Positions 17,146 to 24,436 of a stretch of DNA of 57,089 bases are shown in pieces (position 1 is the stretch's first letter; every line of letters begins with the position of its first letter). Under the pieces are notes generated by a model that saw only the letters and a program-made list of their open reading frames with translations, was not told where the DNA came from and ran no database searches. The position numbers and the translations under genes are program-made. Source of the stretch: Hyphomicrobiales bacterium (lineage in GTDB: Bacteria; Pseudomonadota; Alphaproteobacteria; Rhizobiales; Rhizobiaceae); NCBI GenBank assembly GCA_900474095.1, contig UCOA01000056.1:1-57089 (forward strand), written 5' to 3'.

Positions 17146-18771
17146 TTAATCCCCACCCGTCGGTCCGGCGCGCGGCGCCGACATCACCCGGCCGATGTAG
17201 TTTTGCGGTTCGGCCAGCGCCTTGGCTGTGGCATCCATATAGCGCATTGCCGAGCCGGCCTGCAGGCTCAAGAAGGCGCAAACCGCCAAGAGCATGAGGA
17301 CCGGGGCGATCTCGATCAGGAAGACGCGCGGAATCGTGCCCTCGATCGAGGTCCAGAAGGTGCGGATGCCGACGCGGTTCATCGCGATCATCGCGGCGAG
17401 ACCAGACAGGATGAGCAGGGCAGTATAGGTCCATTCCGCTCCCGAAACCGGCGCATCGCCGCCGAAGCTGTCGGGATTGAACAGGCCATGCAGCATCGCG
17501 AATTTGGCAAGGAACCCGGAGAGCGGCGGCAGGCCCGAAAGCAGGATGGCGCAGGCGGAAAAGCAAAGGCCGAGAACAGCCACCGTGCCGGGCACGGCAA
17601 CACTGACCTCCCTTTCCTCCTCGTTCTCGTCGATATCCCCATAGGCTTCCATCGTGACTGCCAGAACGTCGGCCCCGGCGTCGCGGGCGCGTTCCACCAG
17701 TTCGATCAGGAGAAACAAGGCGCAGATCGTCAGCGTCGAACTGACGAGATAGAACAGCGCGCCGCCGATGACGGCACCATTGCCGAGCCCGATGGCGGCG
17801 ATCAGCGTGCCTGAGGAAACCAGCACGCAATAACCCGCCAGCCTGCCCATCGCCTGCGAGGCAAGGACGCCGATCGCTCCGAAACCGATGGTCAGCAAGC
17901 CTCCGTAGAGCAGGATCGATTGTCCGAACCCGGCGGAATTGCCGGCGTCGCTGCCGAAGAGCAGCAGGGAAAGCCGCAGGAGGATATAGACGCCGACCTT
18001 GGTGAGAATGGCGAAGATCGCGGCGACCGGCGGCGTTGCGGCCGAATAGGCCGCAGGCAACCAGAAGCCGAGTGGCCACATGCCGGCCTTGACGAGGAAG
18101 GCGATGCCGAGAAGGGCAGCACCCGCCTCCATCAGCATCCGGCTTTCCGGGCCGATCGTTCCGATCCGCAGTGCAAGATCGGCCATGTTGAGCGTGCCGG
18201 TCGCCCCATAGATCATGCTGACGCCGATCAGGAACAGCGAGGATGCGGCGAGGTTGACGGCAATGTAGTGCAGGCCGGCCTTCACGCGCATTGGTCCGGA
18301 GCCATGCAGCAACAGGCCATAGGAGGCGGCCAGCATCATTTCGAAGAAGACGAACAGGTTGAAGAGGTCGCCGGTCAGAAAGGCTCCGTTCAGCCCGGCC
18401 AGCATGAGTTGGACCAGTGAATGAAAATGGTGCCCCGCCCGGTGCCATTTGGACATCGAGAACACCTGCGTCGCAAGCGCCAGGACCGAGGTCAATACGA
18501 GCATGAGGGCAGACAGGCGGTCGAGCACGAGGACAATGCCGAAGGGCGCCGGCCAGTTGCCGAGCAGATAGACGATCGCGCCGGAATCTCCATCGCCGGA
18601 CGTGGCCGCCGCCCTCATGAGAATGACACCGGCAAAAAAGACCGCGATGGTCGAGGCAAAACCCAAGACGCCTTTCAGCGTGCGATTGCGCTCATCGACG
18701 GGGATCAAAACCGCCGCTGTTACCAGCGGCAGCAGGATCGGCAGAACGATCAGGTGATGAAGCCAGTTCAC
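17146..18771 (-). CDS. phaD: Multi-subunit cation/H+ antiporter subunit PhaD/MnhD
   Basis: This 541-residue protein is homologous to proton-pumping NADH dehydrogenase subunits NuoN/NuoM. About 14 hydrophobic helices are visible; FEMMLAASYGLLLHG (with the conserved Glu) and FLVKAGMWPLGFWLPAAYSAATPPVAA (with the conserved Lys) are present. The start is GTG at 18769-18771, 6 bp after phaC. An acidic insert DIDENEEEREV near residue 380 is a charged cytoplasmic or periplasmic loop. Confidence 0.94.
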   Translation of the reverse strand: MNWLHHLIVLPILLPLVTAAVLIPVDERNRTLKGVLGFASTIAVFFAGVILMRAAATSGDGDSGAIVYLLGNWPAPFGIVLVLDRLSALMLVLTSVLALATQVFSMSKWHRAGHHFHSLVQLMLAGLNGAFLTGDLFNLFVFFEMMLAASYGLLLHGSGPMRVKAGLHYIAVNLAASSLFLIGVSMIYGATGTLNMADLALRIGTIGPESRMLMEAGAALLGIAFLVKAGMWPLGFWLPAAYSAATPPVAAIFAILTKVGVYILLRLSLLLFGSDAGNSAGFGQSILLYGGLLTIGFGAIGVLASQAMGRLAGYCVLVSSGTLIAAIGLGNGAVIGGALFYLVSSTLTICALFLLIELVERARDAGADVLAVTMEAYGDIDENEEEREVSVAVPGTVAVLGLCFSACAILLSGLPPLSGFLAKFAMLHGLFNPDSFGGDAPVSGAEWTYTALLILSGLAAMIAMNRVGIRTFWTSIEGTIPRVFLIEIAPVLMLLAVCAFLSLQAGSAMRYMDATAKALAEPQNYIGRVMSAPRAGPTGGD

Positions 18772-18777
18772 GCTGCC

Positions 18778-19113
18778 TTACTCCCTGCCGTCCACATGGT
18801 CGGTTCCGGTGAAGCCGCGCGAGGCGAGCAGCACCACGAGGAAGAGCGCCGTCATGGCAAAGCCGATGACGATGGCGGTCAACACCAACGCCTGGGGAAT
18901 GGGATCGGTGTGCGTCAAAAGCCCGCCGGTGCCGCCCGGTTCCAACAGTGGCGGCGCATTCACTCTGAGGCGGCCCATGCCGAAGATGAAGAGATTGACG
19001 GCATAGGACAGCAGCGACAGGCCGATGATGACTTGATAGGTGCGCGGCCGGAACAGGAGCCAGACGCCGGAAGCGGTGAGCACGCCAATGCCCGCTGAGA
19101 GCACGAGTTCCAT
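18778..19113 (-). CDS. phaC: Multi-subunit cation/H+ antiporter subunit PhaC/MnhC
   Basis: A 111-residue NuoK-like subunit with three helices. YQVIIGLSLLSYAVNLFIF and DPIPQALVLTAIVIGFAMTA are MnhC/NuoK marks. Its ATG overlaps the phaAB stop as TAATG, so it is translationally coupled to it. Length is normal. Confidence 0.94.
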   Translation of the reverse strand: MELVLSAGIGVLTASGVWLLFRPRTYQVIIGLSLLSYAVNLFIFGMGRLRVNAPPLLEPGGTGGLLTHTDPIPQALVLTAIVIGFAMTALFLVVLLASRGFTGTDHVDGRE

Positions 19114-22025
19114 TACGCGGTCTCCTTTGCAGCAGCTCTCGCGGCCCGGATGGCCTGCGCCCGCGGTGCGCGTACGGACTGGTGGGCGAGCGCGATCAGG
19201 ATCAGCACGGTGGCACCCAGCACGAGCGAAAAGACGCCGAGATCGAAGAGGATCGCGCTGGCCAGCGGTATCTTGCCGATGATGGGGAGCGAGACGTATT
19301 GGGCATGCGAGGTGAGGAACGGATAGCCGAACAGCCATGAACCAAGGCCTGTCGCCGTGGCAATGACAAGGCCGATCGCCATCCAGCGCAGTGGGTGGAT
19401 GCGCAGCCGTTCCTCGACCCAGCGGGTGCCGCCGGCCATGTACTGGAGAATGAAGCCGATCGACATGGCGATGCCGGCCGCGAAACCGCCGCCCGGCAGG
19501 TCATGGCCGCGGAAGAACAGGAAGGCTGCCAGCATGCCGATAACGGGGAACATCCAGCGCATGATGACCGAAGGGACCAGCAGGTATTCGGCGATGCTGT
19601 CGCCGGTCTTGCGGTCCGGGTGTTCGTCGTCGAAAGCATTCTGCAGACGCTGCTGTTCGGGCGTTTCCAGGCTCTCAGTTGCCGGGCGGAAGCGCAGGAG
19701 CAACGCGAACACCGTCAGCGCGACGATGCAGAGCACGGCGATTTCGCCAAGCGTGTCGAAGCCGCGGAAATCGACGAGGATAACGTTGACGACATTAGTG
19801 CCGCCGCCCTCTTTATAAGCGCGCTCGAGAAAATAGCTCGAAATCGCTTCGGGCATCTCGCGGCTCATCATCGTGTAGGAGACGAGCATCATGCCGATAC
19901 CGGAAAACAAGGCGATCACGAGATCCCGCAAGCGGCGCAAGCGTACGGGCATCGTCATCATTCCAGGATCGTCAGGGTCTTCAATCCGCTTCGGTAGCCA
20001 GCGTAGGCCGAGCAGGATCAGTACCGTGGTGACAATCTCGACGAGCAACTGCGTGACTGCGAGATCGGGCGCCGAAAGCCAAACGAATGTGATGCAGGTG
20101 ACAAGCCCGGCGCCGCCAAGCAAGACGAGGGCCGCCAGCCGGTGGAATTTCGCCTGATAGGCAGCGCCGACGGCGCAGATCATGCCGATCAGCCAGATCA
20201 GCGCAAAGGCGGGATCGATGCTGCGCAGAGCGAACGCTGCCGGTTTGAACCCTTGCGTCAGCAGCGTGATCGAGCCAGCGAGCAAAGCAACGGCAATCAG
20301 GATGCGCATCTGCGGCTGCAGACGGCGCGTGCCTGCCCGCATCTCAATCGACCGCGCCCATTTCCACGACAGCGTGACGAGCACGCGCTCGAAGATGCGC
20401 TGGCCCTCGAGACGACGGAAGAAGGGTGGACCCTCGACGCTGGTGGCGAGATAGGACTTCATGGTCAGGAACAGGCCGACGCCGCCGACAAGCGCGATCA
20501 AGCTCATCAGCAGCGGCAGGTTCCAGCCATGCCAGACCGCGAGGCTGTAGACCGGCGTTGCTTCGCCGAGCACCGATTTGACGGCCGTATGCAGGAAGGG
20601 GCCGATCGTCCAGGAGGGGACGATACCAACGACGAGGCAGGCGAGCACCAGGAACTCGATCGGTGCGCGCATCCAGCGCGGCGGCTCGTGCGGCATCTTG
20701 GGCAGGTCGTGAGGCGCCGGGCCGAAGAAGACGCTGTGGATGAAGCGCAGCGAATAGGTGACGGCAAACATGCTCGCCAGTGTCGCGACATAGGGCGTCA
20801 CCGTGTCAAGGATGTTGTATTTGTGCGTTTCGATCGCCTCGGCGAAGAACATTTCCTTCGACAGGAAGCCGTTCAGCAGCGGCACGCCGGCCATCGAGGC
20901 GCTGGCGACCATGGCAAGCGTCGCGGTGAACGGCATGTATTTGAAGAGGCCACTCAGCCGCCGCATGTCGCGCGTGCCCGTTTCATGGTCGATGATCCCC
21001 GCGGCCATGAACAGCGATGCCTTGAAGGTCGCGTGGTTCATCGTGTGGAATATGGCGGCGACCGCCGCCAGCGGGCTGCCGAGGCTGAGCAGCACAGTGA
21101 TCAGGCCGAGATGGCTGATCGTCGAATAGGCGAGCAGGCCCTTCATGTCCTGCTGGAAGATCGCAAAATAGGCCCCGAGCAGCAGCGTACTCAGCCCCGC
21201 CAGACCGACGATCCAGAACCAGGCGTCGGTGCCAGCCATGACCGGCCAGAGCCGGGTGAGCAGGAAGATGCCGGCTTTGACGAGGGTTGCCGAATGCAGA
21301 TAGGCCGAGACCGGCGTCGGAGCGGCCATGGCATGCGGCAGCCAGAAATGGAACGGGAACTGTGCACTCTTGGTCAGGGCGCCGAGCAGAATGAGGATTA
21401 GCACGGTCGTATAGAGCGGATCGTTGCGGATCACGTCGCCCGATGAGAGCACTATATCGAGATCGTAACTCCCGACGATATGGCCGATAAGCATCAGCCC
21501 GACGAACATGCACAGCCCGCCGGTGCCGGTGACCGTCAGCGCCATGCGGGCGCCTTCGCGGGCATGCGCATTCTGGTGCCAGTACCCGATCAGCAGGAAG
21601 GAGATAATGCTTGTCAATTCCCAGAAGATCGCCAGCAGCACGAGATTTCCGGAAAGGACGAGGCCGAGCATCGCGCCCATGAAGGCGAGGAACAGCGAAA
21701 AAAAGCGCGGCACGGGATCGCTGGTCGACATGTAGTAACGGGCGTAGACGACCACGAGCAGGCCGATCGCCGCCACCAGGCTCGCAAACATCCAGGCAAA
21801 ACCATCCATGCGCAGGGTGAAATTCAGCCCGAGTTCCGGAAGCCAGTTCACATCGTAGCGAAGGACCTCGCCGGATGCGACGATCGGATAGAGAGCCGCA
21901 GCCGCCGCTAGGCAAAAGAGGGCGACGCCTCCGGAAAGCCAGGCGGCGGGCGTGCCCTTGTCGGTCGGAATGCAGATTGCCGCGAGGCTTCCCGCGAAAG
22001 GTGCGAGGGCGAGGAACAGAAGCAA
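19113..22025 (-). CDS. phaAB: Fused antiporter subunit PhaAB (MrpA-MrpB)
   Basis: A 970-residue protein. The first ~770 residues form MrpA, homologous to NuoL: FWELTSIISFLLIGYWH and FHFWLPHAMAAPTPVSAYLHSAT with conserved Glu, Lys and His. The remainder, after the DUF4040-like stretch (VTQLLVEIVTTVLILLGLRWLP), is MrpB-like (RGHDLPGGGFAAGIAMSIGF). The A-B fusion is the rhizobial, group 2 form of the complex, which in S. meliloti confers K+ resistance and pH adaptation. The assigned start is TTG at 22023-22025 with no strong ribosome site, so the N-terminus is uncertain. Confidence 0.93.
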   Translation of the reverse strand: MLLFLALAPFAGSLAAICIPTDKGTPAAWLSGGVALFCLAAAAALYPIVASGEVLRYDVNWLPELGLNFTLRMDGFAWMFASLVAAIGLLVVVYARYYMSTSDPVPRFFSLFLAFMGAMLGLVLSGNLVLLAIFWELTSIISFLLIGYWHQNAHAREGARMALTVTGTGGLCMFVGLMLIGHIVGSYDLDIVLSSGDVIRNDPLYTTVLILILLGALTKSAQFPFHFWLPHAMAAPTPVSAYLHSATLVKAGIFLLTRLWPVMAGTDAWFWIVGLAGLSTLLLGAYFAIFQQDMKGLLAYSTISHLGLITVLLSLGSPLAAVAAIFHTMNHATFKASLFMAAGIIDHETGTRDMRRLSGLFKYMPFTATLAMVASASMAGVPLLNGFLSKEMFFAEAIETHKYNILDTVTPYVATLASMFAVTYSLRFIHSVFFGPAPHDLPKMPHEPPRWMRAPIEFLVLACLVVGIVPSWTIGPFLHTAVKSVLGEATPVYSLAVWHGWNLPLLMSLIALVGGVGLFLTMKSYLATSVEGPPFFRRLEGQRIFERVLVTLSWKWARSIEMRAGTRRLQPQMRILIAVALLAGSITLLTQGFKPAAFALRSIDPAFALIWLIGMICAVGAAYQAKFHRLAALVLLGGAGLVTCITFVWLSAPDLAVTQLLVEIVTTVLILLGLRWLPKRIEDPDDPGMMTMPVRLRRLRDLVIALFSGIGMMLVSYTMMSREMPEAISSYFLERAYKEGGGTNVVNVILVDFRGFDTLGEIAVLCIVALTVFALLLRFRPATESLETPEQQRLQNAFDDEHPDRKTGDSIAEYLLVPSVIMRWMFPVIGMLAAFLFFRGHDLPGGGFAAGIAMSIGFILQYMAGGTRWVEERLRIHPLRWMAIGLVIATATGLGSWLFGYPFLTSHAQYVSLPIIGKIPLASAILFDLGVFSLVLGATVLILIALAHQSVRAPRAQAIRAARAAAKETA

Positions 22026-22201
22026 TGTTTGCGCGATCTCGATGTGCCCGTTTCCTCAAATCTTTCCGACTGAAAGGACCGCGACAGGCCCGCGAATACC
22101 ATAGCCTTCGCGAGCTGTGGCGGATGTCCGAAGCGCGCCGCGAACGGTGCAGGGACCTACTGCATGGTTTCTTAAATCGGAATCGATTCAAGGACAAAAC
22201 T
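22026..22201. other. phaAB upstream region, no gene seen
   Basis: Upstream of phaAB (minus) the sequence shows no recognised gene or clear operator. It is the first part of a 527-bp gene-free stretch to 22552 that also holds the palindromic repeat at 22202-22263 and a terminator at 22498-22528. Confidence 0.4.
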
Positions 22202-22263
22202 ATGCAGCACTTTAAAGTGCTACAGCGTCCGTTGCGCGTCTTAGCTGACGCGCGGCGCTGTAG
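22202..22263 (-). repeat. Rhizobial palindromic intergenic repeat, copy B
   Basis: A 62-bp element. Read on the minus strand it begins CTACAGCGCCGCGCGTC and shares GACGCGCAA with copy A at 5273-5304. Nested symmetry is seen: outer CTACAGCG/CGCTGTAG (22220-22227, 22256-22263), inner GCGCGTC/GACGCGC (22234-22240, 22247-22253), and the perfect palindrome AGCACTTTAAAGTGCT at 22206-22221. It could fold into one or two hairpins if transcribed. Confidence 0.75.
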
Positions 22264-22497
22264 TGTTTTATGTGTGATTTCGGCAGTAATGCCAACCCGT
22301 CGCCACTATAAAATCCGCAACCTGCGGCAATTGGTTTCGATGGGCATTTCGGGAAATATTCGGGCGCGATTTTTTGTAACAGAATGTAATTGCCCGTGGC
22401 CGGAAATGTTTCGACACCGAAAACGACCGTGGCGGCCGGCCCCATTTGTGTCCTGAAAGAACTGCGAGGATAGTGTTGCGGTCCCATCGATGCAGCA

Positions 22498-22528
22498 AAC
22501 GAAAACGCGGCTGATCGAATCAGCCGCG
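22498..22528 (-). terminator. Rho-independent terminator after the outer membrane lipoprotein gene
   Basis: CGCGGCTGAT pairs perfectly with ATCAGCCGCG around a 3-base loop (22506-22528). On the minus strand the stem is followed by TTTTCGTTT. It lies 25 bp downstream of the lipoprotein stop codon. Confidence 0.8.
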
Positions 22529-22552
22529 CTCTTGATTTTCATGTCTGCGTCG

Positions 22553-23989
22553 TCAGTAAGCTGCGGCGGTTTTGGTTTCGCTGGTCTTATTGTCCGGCGG
22601 TTCGATGGCCGAGCCCCCGCCGATGGCGACGTTCAGGGAGACGTAGCTGGTGGCCAGGTTGCGGATGCTGGCTGCGAGCGAGACACGCGACGCGGCGAGC
22701 GAGCGTTCCGCATCGAGCACGTCGAGCAGCGACGTTGCGCCGCCCTTGTAGCTCTCGCGTGCCAGCCCCAGCGCCTCCTCGGAGGAATCGACGACCTTGC
22801 GCAGTGCTGCAACGGTCTCGTAGTTATTGCGCAGCGCGACCAGCGAGTTCTCGACCTCCTCGATGCCGGTCAAGACCGTCTGCTTCCAGGCGAGATACTG
22901 CTGTTGAGCGGCGGATTTGGCGATATCGACATTGGCCCTCAGCCGGCCGCCGTTGAAGATCGGTATGTTGAGGCTCGGACCGAAGGACCAGGCGCCGAGG
23001 CCGCCGCTGGCAGCGGAAGCAACGATGCGAGAGCCATCGATGGTGCCGCTCAGCGTCAGGCTCGGATAGAGCTGGGCTTCAGCGACGCCGATCGAGGCCG
23101 TGGCAGCCGCCAGTTGGCGTTCTGCACGGCGAATGTCCGGACGGTTGCGGACCAAGTCGGCGGGAATACCGATCTTGGTGTTATAGCGCGGCCAGGGTTG
23201 CGCCGAACCCTTACGCAGGTCGGCGGTCACTGATGTCGCCGGCAGACCGAGCAGGGTGGCGATATGGTTTGCTGCCTGATTGAACCCCGTTTGATAGCCA
23301 GGCAGTTCGGCAAGTGTCGTATTGACGAGACCTTCGGCCTGAACCACGTCGAGGCTCGATGCGGCACCCGCCGCCTTGATGTCCTCCGTCAGCTTCAGGG
23401 TCTCGCGCCGTGAGGCGAGGCTCTGCTGCTGCAGTGCGTAGGCTTCCTGGTTATAGCGCGCCTCGATGTAAGTGGTGGCCAGGTCGGACAGGTAGGCGAG
23501 GCGGGCGACATTGACGTCATCGTAGGCGGCGTCGAGCGATGCATTCGCCGATTCCCTGGCACGGCGATACTGGCCGAACAGATCGATCAGCCAAGAGGCG
23601 TCCGCGCCGGCGGAAAGCGTTTTGGTCTCTGTGTGACCACCTCCAATGAAGGAACCATCCTGTCCTTCGGCGGAGGCCGACCCGCCCGCGTTGACTTGCG
23701 GCAGACCGCCGGCGCCGGCGACGACAACGTTGGCGCGCGCTTCGATGATGCGCTCCAGCGACTGCTGGACATCAAGGTTTTCGCCCATGCCCCGGGCGAC
23801 GAGGCTGTTCAATCTCTTGTCGCGGAAGGCTTCCCACCAGGGGTTGAGCGTTGCTTCGGCAGCTTCGGCCTGGCCACCTTGCGAGAATTTTGCCGGCAGT
23901 GCTGCGCCGGGGGCCTGGTAGTTGGGGCCGACAACGCAGCCGGAAAGAAGAAGAAGGCTCAAGGGAAAGAGCACTTTTACTGTTTTCAT
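22553..23989 (-). CDS. Outer membrane efflux lipoprotein (NodT/OprM family)
   Basis: A 478-residue TolC-type outer membrane factor. The signal ends in a lipobox, LSGC, with Cys18 as the acylation site, followed by VVGPNYQAP, the standard NodT/OprM opening. Two OEP repeats are present (DVQQSLERIIEARANVVVAG and RNRPDIRRAERQLAAATASIGVAEAQLYPSLTLSG). The start at 23989 has GGGGA nine bases upstream and gives a proper signal peptide; an ATG at 24001 is less likely. No inner-membrane pump or adaptor gene is adjacent, so it may serve a distant RND, MFS or type I system, possibly one in this window. Confidence 0.93.
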   Translation of the reverse strand: MKTVKVLFPLSLLLLSGCVVGPNYQAPGAALPAKFSQGGQAEAAEATLNPWWEAFRDKRLNSLVARGMGENLDVQQSLERIIEARANVVVAGAGGLPQVNAGGSASAEGQDGSFIGGGHTETKTLSAGADASWLIDLFGQYRRARESANASLDAAYDDVNVARLAYLSDLATTYIEARYNQEAYALQQQSLASRRETLKLTEDIKAAGAASSLDVVQAEGLVNTTLAELPGYQTGFNQAANHIATLLGLPATSVTADLRKGSAQPWPRYNTKIGIPADLVRNRPDIRRAERQLAAATASIGVAEAQLYPSLTLSGTIDGSRIVASAASGGLGAWSFGPSLNIPIFNGGRLRANVDIAKSAAQQQYLAWKQTVLTGIEEVENSLVALRNNYETVAALRKVVDSSEEALGLARESYKGGATSLLDVLDAERSLAASRVSLAASIRNLATSYVSLNVAIGGGSAIEPPDNKTSETKTAAAY

Positions 23990-24436
23990 CTGGATCCCCA
24001 TCCGGCCCGTCCCGAGCCGGTAACAAACGATTCACTTTGTCCGTCTTTAACATTTTCCGCGCCGCATGCGAGGGAACAATGCAAAGATCGGGGGCAAAAA
24101 GGGCCATCCCCAATGCCAGGTGTTTCCCAAGTGCCACGGCTTGGCGGTCCCGCCTCTGATTTCAAGGGCTATGGAGAAAATTTCCCGGCAGGCGGTCATT
24201 TTTCAGCCATCGTCCGTTTTCGGGCCAGCGGTTAGCCCGAATCACTAGCGACCAGGATGATCCATAAAGGTTGCGCGTATCTAAAGTTTTTCGATGCGGT
24301 ATCGAATTGCGTCCGGCGTGGGTTGAAGGCCACGCTGCGAAGCTGAGGTTGCAGGGGCAACTTGTGTCCTGCAATCGCCTGCCGGATCAGGAGGATGTCA
24401 CGCTGTGCTATGCGCGAATCACGACGAGCACGCGAA
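23990..24436. other. Gene-free stretch upstream of the outer membrane lipoprotein
   Basis: This 447-bp stretch separates two minus-strand genes. Short frames in it show no coding character. A promoter for the lipoprotein probably lies near 24000-24060, but I cannot define one. No repeat or RNA gene is recognised. Confidence 0.4.

Noticed and set aside
16376..18448. A 690-codon minus-strand frame covering phaD, phaE and phaF
   Set aside because: Only its last 93 codons are a real gene (phaF); the rest is an out-of-frame reading of phaD and phaE.
20142..21401. A 419-codon plus-strand frame opposite phaAB
   Set aside because: Charged, Arg/Asp/His-rich shadow composition and no motif; the opposite frame is a clear antiporter subunit.
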